Shown: piece after piece, positions 1 to 10,869 of the stretch
How the letters are laid out: every line of letters starts with the position of its first letter
Numbering within the stretch: position 1 is the first letter of the stretch
Assembly: GCA_947652605.1 (NCBI GenBank)
Contig: OX393577.1
Coordinates: 52,972,108-53,036,107, forward strand
Reading direction: 5' to 3'
From: Elmis aenea
Lineage: Eukaryota > Arthropoda > Insecta > Coleoptera > Elmidae
Length of the DNA stretch: 64,000 nt
The notes under the pieces: model-generated
Seen by the model: the letters and a program-made list of their open reading frames with translations, nothing else
What the model was told of the DNA's origin: nothing
Databases searched by the model: none
Translations under genes and position numbers: made by a program

Positions 1-3000
1 TAAATGAATAGCACACAATTATTTATTTTTTTTGTTAAATATATTCTTGTTAATTTTATTGCTAAATATGGTAAGGTTTCTTATAAACCAAATGGTTCAA
101 TTTACATAAAAATGAACGTTCTATACATGTGTGACATATGATATATATGTCACTTTATAAGTAACATTAAATTTGTAGGACGTCATAGCTGACGCCATTG
201 ATATCACTCTTTCGTCATCGTTATGTTTACGAATTCGTCGGATGGGCCATCCTATAAGTTTAGTATCCTTGAGTGTTTACGACATATTAACTAAACAACC
301 ACAGCATCCTATATGCAAATTTTTAAAAATGTATATTTTTTATTTAACTTCAGTGGTATACAAATTAAATGTATTTTATTGGAAAAACTAGACTCTAAAA
401 CATAAAATTCAAAAAAAAATTAGACGATTTTGAAAAAGTTAAATAAAAATTATGATTTACAAGAAAATTAAATGGATTTATTGTAGACACCAATATAGTC
501 AACATTCCTACGTCAACAAAATATTTTTACTAATTGATATCGCAACGCAACCGCTAGCGGTTTTTAAACTGATTGTAGTGTCAAATTAAAATTACAAAAC
601 GTCCTACTATACAAAGCTTAACACTTTTTTTTTGTTACGAGAATAAAACATTTTTTCTTAATAATATTGAGAAGCCAAAAATTTTGATTTAAAAAATGCA
701 ACTTTGTTATTTACATGAGTTTAAATAGATTTTACAGTGTGTAAAAAAATCTACAAATTTTTTTCCAAAATATTTTTGTACCGTCAAGTATAACCGAGTT
801 ACTAACGATTTAAAAAAAATGCGAGCGATGGAACTTTTTTAAAAGCATCACTGAATAGATCTTAGAAAGGGGAACAATTAGTCTAATTTAAACTTCTTTG
901 TAGCTCTTACCGTTTACGAGATCCGAATAGTGGCCCTTCTATATGGACCACCCTGTATATCTTAAATGAAAGAAAAAACATATTTCGCATTTTATTTTTA
1001 TTTTTAATACGTAATTATTTTAAGAAAGTAAATGTTTTAGGCAAGCATATTTTTGACATATTTCAAATTTCCAAGCAAAATCAGTGATCAGCATTTCAAT
1101 CTTTTATTATACTTTTCTTCGCACAGAAGTGAAAAACAAATTACTTTTTTGTATTGCTGTATGATTTCAGTTATATTTAGAACTTGTATTCAACCTAAAA
1201 TTGCTGAAAAATATTATTCCTATATTGAGTTTTTGATTAGTTACGACTAACATAGACATATACACGTACAGCTTTTATATCATTATGTATTTCTGAATCT
1301 ATTAAATTCTGTGCGTTTCTCTTAAATTAAGAAAATTTACTTAATATGCAGCCAAAACTTGACCAAAATACCTAAACAAATACAATAATAGTCAACACAA
1401 CTACGAAACAAAAGAATATAGATTACGATCCTTAATAAATCATATTAATTCGTCACTAAGCTATCTTAAAAAGTGAACTTACTTCTGGTGCAATTTAGAA
1501 TTTATAAATTTCCATTACAAACAAAGTAAGTGAATTCGCACTTCTAGAACTAAAATTGGAACAGAAGTGTTTCGAAATTAAACCTGAATACGTTAGTTTA
1601 TCGCTCAATAAAACTTACCAAAACAATAATCAAGATTGAAATTGTACAATAAACCCGACGTATCGAAATAAAGTCTGACTTGGCCAATTTGTTATTGATT
1701 TACATTCGACTTCTAAAATTTCTTTAGTTTTTTAGTTCATCAATTTTGATCCCAAAAAATTCAAACGTTCTTAAATTATTTAAGCAATCAAATCCTACAT
1801 GCAAAATAAATTCACAACATGTACGTATAATCTTAATACTTCGTTTTAAATTAAACTGCTTTAAAAAGTGCGCAAAATGCTTAAAAATATGTAGCTGCGT
1901 AAATTTAAACTTTTATGTTTTGCGAAAAAAAAATTGAAGTTAAAATATTAAATAAAGAAGTAGAGTCATCAGTATTAAATAATATGTCCCTTCATAACTC
2001 GTGCAAAACTGTTTAAAAATTAAAATAATCAAAGTAAATGGTTTTGTCTCTATATTAACGAGAGCGGTGAAAAATTGATTTAACAATTATTTTGGACTTT
2101 ATGATTATATCCGTAGGAAATAAAACTGCAATTTTAGCAGTAAAAAAAAACATTTACCTGGTGAATTAAAATCAATAACACTACCAAAAATAGTAAACGG
2201 AGTGTTTACAGATTAGGCTAATTTCCTCGCAAGATCCTTACACTCGTAGCTAGGCACTTTTTTTTCAACAAATCATAAATTAGCTTCATATTGATTTTCT
2301 CTCAAAACGCGCTGGGTAGTTAAGATAAGTAGGCGGTGGAAACACATATGCATAATTATGTATACATTACAGGGCGACATTCCATGAATATTATAAATGT
2401 GCTTTCGTTCGACCTTATTCCGCACATAGTGAATGAAAACAGAAACGATCAGTATTCAACGGCGTAGAAAAGGAAAATAGAAATTTTCAACGCAAACTGA
2501 TACCGATCTATTAATAAGCGACACATTAAAATATTTATTCAATAAATAAACGGAACATAAAATTTAAAATTCAGTGTAAGGTATAATCATTTAATAAATA
2601 AGGAAAATTTATTGCAAATAACTGTGACACATGCACATTGGGGTGACTGTTAGTTCAACAGGTCGACTTTTCAAGAGTTGCTGATAACAATTTACTGTTA
2701 GGAACGTTGATAAGAGTTAAGGTATTTATTAGGTATAATTACAAGTTTTTATTGTTTCGTTTAAACTTACAGATATGTGGGTACACGTCGTTTTAATGTT
2801 CTAATTTTAAGTATTACAGCTGACCTGAAATATCCATATAGGTACATACTATTAATGGAAATTATTTGCAATTTGAAATATTTTATTTAGAATTTTCTTG
2901 TAAATGTGAGATCCCTAGATGAACGAATTACTCAGTTATTATCCTGATTATTGATCTAGTAATTAAAGCCAAAAATAATTATTTTGCTAACTCGATTAAA

Positions 3001-3110
3001 TTTTGTTTTTTCTATATCAACTTTCCAAATGTTTCCAGGCACCATATTATATTTAAACATAGTTGATAAAAGCTTTTTTTTCTGATTGTAAATACATGAT
3101 TGTAAATACA
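1..3110. other. AT-rich DNA without a recognisable gene
   Basis: No reading frame here resembles a protein; the short open frames have the composition of random AT-rich DNA. The stretch at about 840-955 ends in a CCACCCTGTATAT terminus and shares the phrase CTCTTACCGTTTACGAGATC with 22325-22345, so it is a single leftover end of an ACAGGGTG-type foldback element. I see nothing else I can name. Confidence 0.6.
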
Positions 3111-3440
3111 ATAAGTTGAGTGGCGACGCGACAACCGTGTACACGGCTCCGTCACATCGTGTTAGTTAAAGTTAAGAAATCCAGTGAAAATAATAAAAAA
3201 ATAAATAATAACAATTTAGAGAATCGACGCTAATCTAATAATACATTTAAAAATAGTGTGAAAGTGAAGGGATTTTGAAATTAGTTTTTAAAAAGACATA
3301 TTTAACATCATTAATAATAAAAGATTAAACGTACGTGTAAGTGTAAGGGAAACGCTGAGTGCGCGAAACGTAGGCAATTGACCCTAGTGCAGCGCGTCAA
3401 CTATAAGTGAACGATCTAATAGTGAGTAAGTGAGTGATAA

Positions 3441-4250
3441 ATGGACAAATTTTTTGGAAAAAAGGACGACAGGAAAAGAGAGAGAGAAGACAAAAACAAA
3501 GAAGGAACAGAGGCATTTCGGAAAAGTAAATTAGTTATTAGGTCCCCGGATCAATCAAAGCAAAAGATAACAGCAACACTGCACATCTTTAATAATCAAG
3601 AGAGAGCAGTTATAAAACCGGACATTAATATGGAGGAGGTAAAAGCCATGTTTGAGGCCATTAGGAAGGAGATGAGAGACGGTTTTAATGAGTGCAATGA
3701 AAAAATAAGGAAACTTACCGAAAAAATGATAGAGAGAGAAGAAAAATGGGAAGAGGAAAAACAGTGCATGCAAAAGAGAATTAAAAGATTAGAAGACAGA
3801 CTGGAAGCACAAGAAAAAGAAAGGAAAAGAAACAACATAGTACTTAAAGGTATAAATATACAGCAAGAAAAACTTGAAGAAGGAGTGCAAGAATTCATTT
3901 GGAAGGAGATTGGAGTAAAAGTTGATGTGACTGAATCGTATAAAGTGGGAAAAATCCCGGGGCAACAAGTCATAATAGCTAAACTGGATAACGGAAGGCA
4001 AAAGCTAGAGGTAATGAAAAACAAAAGTAAAATGAAAGGGAAAAAAATGTATATAGACAATGACCTTACGGTCATGGAGCGGGAAATACAAGGAAAAATT
4101 ATAGAAAAAGCAAAAGAGGCCAGTAAGCAGGGCCACAAGATAAGAATTGGATATAAAAAACTTTATGTCGACGACGAACTATATATATGGGACGGAGTGG
4201 AACAGAAATTGGCAAAAAGGGAAAACAAACACTCAGATTCAAAAAACTAA
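3441..4250 (+). CDS. LINE ORF1 protein (coiled coil plus RNA-binding-like region)
   Basis: 269 residues, lysine and glutamate rich. Residues about 1-40 are basic and charged. Residues about 65-130 form a long heptad-like stretch (repeated E/K/R with periodic I, L, M), expected to be a coiled coil for trimerisation. Residues about 130-235 start with the NNIVLKGI phrase seen at the start of RRM-like domains of LINE ORF1 proteins and include the KVGKIPGQQVIIAKL segment. Known role in the family: an RNA-binding chaperone that coats the element RNA; this is by analogy. The frame is intact from ATG to stop. The stop lies 64 bases inside the ORF2 frame, so ORF2 may be translated by reinitiation or a -1 frameshift. 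Antisense open frames over this gene are composition shadows. Confidence 0.8.
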   Translation: MDKFFGKKDDRKREREDKNKEGTEAFRKSKLVIRSPDQSKQKITATLHIFNNQERAVIKPDINMEEVKAMFEAIRKEMRDGFNECNEKIRKLTEKMIEREEKWEEEKQCMQKRIKRLEDRLEAQEKERKRNNIVLKGINIQQEKLEEGVQEFIWKEIGVKVDVTESYKVGKIPGQQVIIAKLDNGRQKLEVMKNKSKMKGKKMYIDNDLTVMEREIQGKIIEKAKEASKQGHKIRIGYKKLYVDDELYIWDGVEQKLAKRENKHSDSKN

Positions 4251-6568
4251 CAAGCAAGTTTAAAGATGGGGTAATCTGGAATTCCCACTTGAGTACCCCA
4301 AACGGAAACATTGGGAATATAAATGACAATGAGCAACGGAAATGGACAGTAAATATAGGAACATGGAATACAAGAAGCATTCAAGGTAAAGAAGTAGAAT
4401 TAGTAGAGGAATTTGACAATAGAAAATTAGTAATATTAGGATTAACGGAAACGAAGAAAAAAGGGAAAGGAATAGTAAAACTCGACAAAGGGCATATATT
4501 AATACATAGTGGAGTAAAAGAAACGGAATTTGCTAAAGCTGGGGTAGCCTGCGTAGTAAGTAAACAATGGAGTGAAAAAGTTAAAAAATGGATAGGGATA
4601 TCAGAAAGAGTATTGATGGTAGAACTACAAATTACAAATAAAGAATTGATAGGGGTGGTAGTGGCATATGGACCGAATGAGAATGCGGCAGAAGAGGATA
4701 AAGATATATTTTATAGACAACTACAAGAAACAGTGGATGAAATACGAGGGAGAACAATCATAGTAGGAGATTTTAATGGAAGAGTGGGTAATGATGTCAA
4801 AAAGTATGGAACAGTGCTGGGAAGATATGGGGAAGACGTACTAAATAACAATGGAAGGAGATTAATAGAATTTTGCTTTGAAAACAATATGACAATAATA
4901 AACAGCAGATTCAAACACAAAAATATCCATAAATACACAAGAGAGGTAAAAAGTAGGGATGAAAAGTCAATAATAGATTATATTATTGTAGAGGACACAG
5001 AAAGGAGCAAAGTCATAAACGCTAGAGTATACCGAGGGGCAGAAATAGGCAGTGATCATTATCTACTTATGGCAACATTACAAATAGGACAAAATGATCC
5101 AGAACGAATAAAACAAGATGAAAAGAAAAATATAATAAAAATAAAAGCATATAAACTAAAAGAGAAGGATGTACAACAAAATTTTCGAGATTATATAAAA
5201 ACTGAGAAGCAAAAGAGCGAAGGGGACGAACAAGGAAAGGATTTGGAGCATTTATGGACAGATTTCGAAAGAATTATTCTCAAGTCTGCCGCAAGGGCAT
5301 GTGGGACAATGAAACAGGGTAATAGTAATAATAGGAAACAAACGGCCTGGTGGACCGAAGAAGTCAAAAGAGAAGTGAAGGAAAAGAAAAGACTATGGAA
5401 AAAATACCTGACAACAAGCAAACCAACAGATTACGAAAAATATAAACAACAAAGAGAAAAGGCGAAACGGACTGTGCTAGAAGCAAAAGCAAAGACTTGG
5501 GAGGACTTTGGGAAAAGAATGGAAGAACATTATGCGAGCAATCAAAAGCTCTTCTACAAGGTATTAAAAAACCTAAAACAAGATAAAAACCATACATTAA
5601 AGCAAATAATGGATAAACAGGGAAAAATACTGACAACAGAAAAAGAAATTATCGAAAGATGGGGTAATTATTTTAAGGAGTTATTGGAAAGTGATAACAC
5701 AATGAATGACGAGGAAGAAGAACAAGGACAGGAGGAATACGAAACAATTGAACAAGAATATGAACAAGAAATAACCGAAGATGAGTTGGATAGAGCGATT
5801 CATAAAATGAAAATTGGAAAAGCAGCAGGGCATGATGGCGTTTTACCTGAAATGATTAAGTACATGGGAGTAGAGGGTAAGAAAATGCTGTTAAGAATAG
5901 TAAATAAAGCTTGGCAGGAAAAAGATATTCCAAAGGACTGGGAGGTATCTGTTATATTACCGATATTCAAGACTGGCGACAGCAAAAATTGCGAAAACTA
6001 TAGAGGCATATCTCTACTTAGTGTAGTAGAAAAATTATATGAAAGAATATTGGAGGAGAGATTAAGAAAACATTTCGAAAGTAATTTGGAAGAGGCGCAA
6101 TGCGGATTTAGACCGGGTAGAAGCACGCAAGATCTAATTTTTACGCTAAGACAGTTAAGTGAAAAATCAATGGAACATTCAAAGATGGTGTATTTGTGCT
6201 TTATCGATCTTTCTAAAGCCTTCGATAGAGTGCCAAGGGAAAAGATCTGGAAGATATTGAAACAAAGTAGAGTTCGAGAAGGATTATTAAACGCCATCAA
6301 GAGTTTATATAGGAGCAGTAGAAATTATGTGCGAACCCACAACAGCAGTTCCCAGGAATTTATAACAACAGTGGGAGTAAGACAAGGAGGCACATTAAGT
6401 CCTCTGCTCTTTATAATTCTTATGGATAAAATTATTAAAGAATGTAAGCAAAACACAAAGAAAGCCTACTGGGGTTGGAATAAACTAAAACCAATATCCT
6501 TAACAGAATTAGCCTTTGCAGATGATGTGGTGTTATTAGCTAAAAGCGAAAAGAGACTTGCAATTTAA
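4187..6568 (+). CDS. LINE ORF2, N-terminal part: APE-type endonuclease and reverse transcriptase
   Basis: 793 residues up to a premature stop caused by a frameshift. The N-terminal endonuclease shows GTWNTRS (about residue 58), GLTETK with the catalytic Glu (about 88), AYGPNE (about 159), GDFNGRVGN (about 194) and SDHYLL (about 288), the hallmark residues of APE-like nucleases that nick the target. The reverse transcriptase follows: GHDG near 545, YRGISLL near 603, GFRPGRST near 640, FIDLSKAFDR near 672, GVRQGGTLSP near 730 and the catalytic FADD at 777. Reading then ends at KRLAI-stop because of an apparent extra T near 6557-6559; the next frame resumes at once with LQFNLGVWADTL. The start is the only Met before the endonuclease. 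All catalytic motifs I can see are intact. Confidence 0.85.
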   Translation: MGRSGTEIGKKGKQTLRFKKLTSKFKDGVIWNSHLSTPNGNIGNINDNEQRKWTVNIGTWNTRSIQGKEVELVEEFDNRKLVILGLTETKKKGKGIVKLDKGHILIHSGVKETEFAKAGVACVVSKQWSEKVKKWIGISERVLMVELQITNKELIGVVVAYGPNENAAEEDKDIFYRQLQETVDEIRGRTIIVGDFNGRVGNDVKKYGTVLGRYGEDVLNNNGRRLIEFCFENNMTIINSRFKHKNIHKYTREVKSRDEKSIIDYIIVEDTERSKVINARVYRGAEIGSDHYLLMATLQIGQNDPERIKQDEKKNIIKIKAYKLKEKDVQQNFRDYIKTEKQKSEGDEQGKDLEHLWTDFERIILKSAARACGTMKQGNSNNRKQTAWWTEEVKREVKEKKRLWKKYLTTSKPTDYEKYKQQREKAKRTVLEAKAKTWEDFGKRMEEHYASNQKLFYKVLKNLKQDKNHTLKQIMDKQGKILTTEKEIIERWGNYFKELLESDNTMNDEEEEQGQEEYETIEQEYEQEITEDELDRAIHKMKIGKAAGHDGVLPEMIKYMGVEGKKMLLRIVNKAWQEKDIPKDWEVSVILPIFKTGDSKNCENYRGISLLSVVEKLYERILEERLRKHFESNLEEAQCGFRPGRSTQDLIFTLRQLSEKSMEHSKMVYLCFIDLSKAFDRVPREKIWKILKQSRVREGLLNAIKSLYRSSRNYVRTHNSSSQEFITTVGVRQGGTLSPLLFIILMDKIIKECKQNTKKAYWGWNKLKPISLTELAFADDVVLLAKSEKRLAI

Positions 6569-7274
6569 TCTAGGCGTATGGGCAGATACATTAAGCAGAT
6601 ATAATATGAATATTAATATAACAAAGACAAAGGTTATGGTTATAGCGAAAAATCATGAACCAGCTACAATAATGCTAGACCAAAAAAAGATAGAACAGGT
6701 AGCAAGTTTTAAATATTTAGGAACAATAATTGCAGAAAATGGTAAATTGGAGGAAGATCTGAATAACAGAATAGCGGCAGCGACGAAATTTTACTACGCC
6801 ACAAATAAATGTTTGATAAGTAAGAAGGAAATATCAAAAGAGACGAAGACGCGAGTTTTTAATGCAGTGTACGTACCCATCCTCACGTACAGTTCAGAAA
6901 CTTGGACACTAACTCAAAAACAAAAACAAAGAATACAGGTACAGGAAATGAGATTTTTGAGAAGAATAGAGGGTTGTAGACTGATCGATAAAATCAGTAA
7001 TGAAAAAATCCGAAATAAACTTGGAGTAACAGATATTAAGAAAAAGATGGAGACGAATCAATTACGATGGCTGGGGCATTTACTACGCATGCCAGAAAGT
7101 AGATACGCGAAAATAGGATGGAAAATGCAGATAGAGGGAAAAAGAGCTAGAGGAAGGCCAAGAATAAAATGGGAAAAAGAAGTGAGGAAGAGACTAGAAG
7201 GAAAAGGAGTCAGCTGGAAAGATGTGCCACAATTAGCCAACGATAGGAAGGAGTGGAGAAAGATAATACAGTAA
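6558..7274 (+). pseudogene. LINE ORF2, C-terminal part (frameshifted remainder)
   Basis: About 238 residues continuing ORF2 in a different frame; there is no ATG at the junction, as expected for a frameshift product rather than a separate gene. It begins in the RT thumb (NITKTKVMVIAK, FKYLGTIIAENGK) and ends in the C-terminal domain of this LINE type (EMRFLRRIEGC, RWLGHLLRMPESRYAK, RGRPRIKWEKEV, LANDRKEWRKI). Joined to the preceding frame it would give an ORF2 of roughly 1030 residues, usual for the family. The same region, more decayed, is present at 53030-53692, and fragments at 28180-28400 and 49135-49450 come from the same part of related LINEs, as expected from 5' truncation during target-primed reverse transcription. 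Confidence 0.8.
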
Positions 7275-7613
7275 CAGAAAAGCAACCTCGACACCGAAAG
7301 GTACAAGAGGAAACGATTAAGAAAAAAAATACATCTATGGACCAAATTTATGTTTCAAGGGTAAAAAATCAATTTAATTACAGCTGCTTCTTTTGAAATA
7401 TTAAAATGAATATTTAATTGTATACAAAAAAATTCAAGCATTATATTGCAAGAAAATGTTGTGACTCTCAAGTCACAATGGGTCATAACGGCTCATACTG
7501 ATCATGACAGTTTTTTAAAAGTAAACAGGGTGTTTCGTGAAAAATGGGAAAAAATCGGGAGGTGATTCCTTTTTAAAAGTTAAGGGGGGTCTTTTATATA
7601 AATTTTTTGCTTA

Positions 7614-8690
7614 CAAGGGAGGGTCACGATACGTTGTCGGTAAAATTTGATAACGCTGTGTTTATTGCATTAAGGACATCAAAACCAGGGGTTTGGAGCA
7701 GAGCTCGGAGATGGAGCATGGAGCAGTGGAGCAATGGGTTTTTGCCCGGAGCAGGAGCGGAGCCGGGAGCAAATAATTTTGATTGCTCGACTGCTCCAGT
7801 TTATTATGTAAAATTTAAAAAAAAATACTTTTTTTTCCTTTTTTTCAACGTTTGAAGATCAATAATTTAACCTTACTTGTTTGTTAGGGCCAAATATTGT
7901 TATTTTTGACCAACTTCTACATATCCGATAAAATTAAAAGTTTGATTTTAAAAACCAATTTTTTTTAATCAAAAAACTTAAAAAAATGTTAACAATATCT
8001 GGAACATGGAGCGGAGCTGGAGCGGAGCTGGGCAGGCATTTTGGTGCCCGAGCGGAGCTGGAGCGGAGCAATTAAAAAATTGGACTGCTCCAAACCCCTG
8101 ATCAAAACCAAATATTTTCCAGAGTTTTACGTGGTCATTTCCTTCGTAAAAATAGGTGAGAACCTGAAAAATTGGTATAAAAATATCATATTTGCGATCG
8201 CGTTGGCCAGGAAACCGTAATAGACAAAATCTACACTTTTTTATTTACCAATGCGCGCATCTTTTGCAAGTAAAATGGTACAAAGTTTTTGAAAAAACCT
8301 TGAACGGTTCCGGTGAAAAACCTCAAAAGCGCTATGATTTGAGAAGTTGTCGTATATCTGTATAACTATATCTATGCGGAAAACTGTTTTTACAAAGGTC
8401 TCGTTTTTCGCGTTTTTCTTCGGAACCGCTAAAGATTTTTTCAAAAACTTTGCACCATTTTACTTGCAAAGGATGCGCGCATTAGTAAATAGAAAAATTT
8501 CGATTTTGTCTGATGGTTTCATGGCCAACGCGATCTCAAAAATTAATTTTATTATTCAACTTTTTAATTTTTTTCCTATTTTCCGAAGTGGCACGTATAA
8601 CTCTGCAAAACAATTAGTTTTGACGTGCTTGATGCAATAAACACAGCCTTAATCAATTTCTAGCGACAACGTATCGTGACCTTCCCTGGT
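7614..8690. mobile_element. Foldback element B (AGGGTCACGATACGTTGTCG arms), nested in family A
   Basis: The left arm starts at about 7614 with GGGAGGGTCACGATACGTTG; the right arm ends at about 8690 with its reverse complement, CAACGTATCGTGACCTTCCC. The inverted similarity extends inward (GCTGTGTTTATTGCATTAAG). The element sits at a TA inside family A. Its left arm carries the hAT MITE at 7686-8100. A fragment of its interior (TGCGCGCAT plus CGGTTTCATGACCAAC) recurs at about 11798-11890. No gene. Confidence 0.75.
7686..8100. mobile_element. Non-autonomous hAT MITE, GGAGC-rich ends (copy 1)
   Basis: A 415-bp element with terminal inverted repeats CAGGGGTTTGGAGC / GCTCCAAACCCCTG and many internal GGAGCGGAGCTGGAGC motifs. 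It is flanked by a perfect 8-bp target duplication ATCAAAAC (7678-7685 and 8101-8108). This fits the nTnnnnAn consensus known for Ac-family hAT insertions. No coding sequence; it must be mobilised in trans. Sister copies: 14550-14676 (truncated) and 18944-19372. Confidence 0.9.
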
Positions 8691-8985
8691 TAGACGTCTC
8701 CTTTCGAAGTTGCACCCCCATAAAGGGGAGCGGTAAAATTAGGTTTTTTATTTTATTTCTCAAATTCGAATAAATGTAAGAGAATTATATTTGGTAGATG
8801 TTTTATACTTATTAAAAGGTTTCCCATAGTAATATCTCCCACCTTCACGGGGGGCTGAAAAGTTCGACCCCTGTTGATGTTTTAATCAGAACTTTATGGT
8901 GAGTTAAAATTTTGGAATTTAAAAAAAAAATTGAAAGCTTGATTTATTAAGAAACTTTTTTTATTCTTTAACTTTTTAACTAATA

Positions 8986-10868
8986 ATAAAAGACAACTAA
9001 CTATAATTAGAATAACATTAACCAACCTTAATGAATATTACTAAGAAATAACAGATCTTACATTTTTTATGTACAAAACCACAACCTGTGTTAATAAAAT
9101 TCTCTTTGTTCCTATCTAAAGAATATAAAGGCGTAAAATTAAACTAAAATAGAATGAAAGAAAGCCGACTGGACTATCTTACTGTTAACTTGAAGTAACA
9201 GTGGTCCATAGAGGAATAGAAGAGAAACAGAATATTTTAAATTAAATAATGGTTTGTTAGCCTAAAATCACAGTGGTTAATAGAGTTTTAATCAGCATTA
9301 AATTTAGCAGCTTTGCAAAATTAAAACGTATAAACCATATTTAATAATCAGCAAGATTTCTATTGTCGCCATCAAATTTAGATAATCCGGCTTACTTCTA
9401 GAATTTACAACTGTATTATGTCCGACATTTTTTTACATTAAAGACTATTTAATGTTTTTTTTTATAACACTACTGTCGAATTTAATTAAACCACTAACAA
9501 TGATTTGTAGTAAATCGGTACGAAGATGCATTTGATAAAATTTATTTTACTGCATATGTCCATTTTCCGGCAAACCTTTCCACTAAAAACTATCCAAAAT
9601 AATGACTATTGGTATCAAAACCATTAAGTTAATAAATAACGTACCAAATGGAATGTTTGCAGCTGCACATAATACAGTATATCTTCTTTTATTTGTTGCT
9701 ATTCTTTTAATGTGCTTGTTTTCGGTAAAACAAATGCATTGAATTCAAATCTAGTGATCGCAAAACAAGACTAGAAAAATATGTGGAGTCATGAATTATT
9801 TTAATGCTATTTCGAGAAGTTATTTGCGCAAAATTTCCCCGGAAACAAATATTATTTATGTGGTCTTTCTTGCAAATCGATAAAACTAATGTCCAATAAG
9901 TCACCACGAATCTGTAAAAAGTGTTCAATTTAAATAAATCAAATAGCTTCGATTTCTTTGATACCTACCTATGATTAAGAATTTTTAATGGTAAAATAGA
10001 ACTAAAGTAGACTCGTTTTTTTTTTTTAATCTTTTATATCTTGAAGAAAGAGCATTATTTAAGATAGCCAAGTTGTAGCAGATAGGACATCCGATGTTTT
10101 TCAAAAACTCGTAGAAAGCGCTTTGAAACTAAGATCTCTTTGATAAAATCGTAAAAATTTTATGATAGGACCAACACGTACGTTTTCAGGCCGAATAGGA
10201 CTTTTTGATTGGTGATAAAATTCCACCGGAAGTCGCCTAATTTCACGACAATTTAAAGTCTTACACGCGGTAATAATAGAGCATGCATTTCCTATAACCC
10301 GCTGATTCGATTAAGTTTTGGTAAACTCTCTTGATCTCAAAATCCACCCTTCAGCTCATTTAGCGCTGTTTTCATTCAACAAATTTTCCAACCGAGTTTC
10401 AGGAAGTTTGTTTATTCAGACCCACTGAGACTCATTAAACGATGTTTTTTTATATAAATCCGGTATCTACTCAATATCTGAAAACATTATAAACAGACCA
10501 TAAATAAATTGGTGATGAATTGTGTTTGTTGGTAGTGTGACACCCCGCCTGAGGTCAATTATTTTATTTTACTTTAATGTCATTTCTTTTACTTTTAAAT
10601 GAATAACATTGCAATAAATGCTGATGCATTAGTTACTAAAACATGCAACACTTCAAAAAGGCCAAGTTATGAGGATTTCAACTTTAGTAAAACACAATCA
10701 CGTTAAAATATTACGGTCATAACTTGGGTTCTACAACGCCAGCGTTAGGGTTTCGTCAATCAACAAACGATTTGTTGATAGTTGTACATCATAAGTAGAG
10801 CAAACTACTTGCACAAATATGTGTTTATAAGAAATAATGACAAAGATGCAACTACAATAAAACGGTAA
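8986..10868. other. AT-rich intergenic stretch, nothing recognised
   Basis: Both strands lack frames with protein character. I see no inverted repeat, tandem array or RNA gene that I can support. Confidence 0.45.
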
Positions 10869-10869
10869 C

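Larger units (their letters stand above)
3118..7330 (+). mobile_element. Nearly full-length RTE-like non-LTR retrotransposon (LINE)
   Basis: A two-ORF LINE: a GC-richer leader (about 3118-3440), ORF1 (3441-4250), then ORF2 in the -1 frame overlapping ORF1 by 64 bases, with endonuclease and reverse transcriptase, and a 3' tail of only about 55 bases ending in a short A-rich run near 7330. Overlapping ORFs, the very short 3' UTR and the RWLGHLLRM / RGRP / W C-terminal region are what I associate with RTE-like LINEs; clade assignment is inference. ORF2 is broken by one frameshift at about 6557, so this copy is probably not autonomous. The 5' limit is a guess from base composition. An AAATACAT at the 3' junction (near 7325) also occurs at about 3090, a weak candidate target-site duplication. 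A truncated relative lies at 53030-53692. Confidence 0.85.
7525..8985 (+). repeat. Dispersed repeat family A, copy 1, interrupted by a nested foldback
   Basis: Family A begins ACAGGGTGTTT, then GGAGGTGATTCC, CGTCTCCTTTCG, AAAGGGGAGCGGTAAAATTA, and later GGGGGCTGAAAAGT and CCCCTGTTG. The left part lies at 7525-7613 and the right part at 8691-8985, split by the foldback at 7614-8690. Other copies are at 30109-30518, 38433-39246, 50654-52711 and 63066-63500. No coding potential. The ends resemble those of TA-targeting elements. Confidence 0.7.

Noticed and set aside
3555..4138. Minus-strand open frames opposite LINE ORF1 and ORF2 (also at 4099-4380, 4711-4938, 5191-5636, 5800-6300, 7058-7345)
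   Set aside because: Purine-rich coding strand gives Phe/Ser/Leu-rich antisense frames; no domain, and the sense frame is clearly the LINE.
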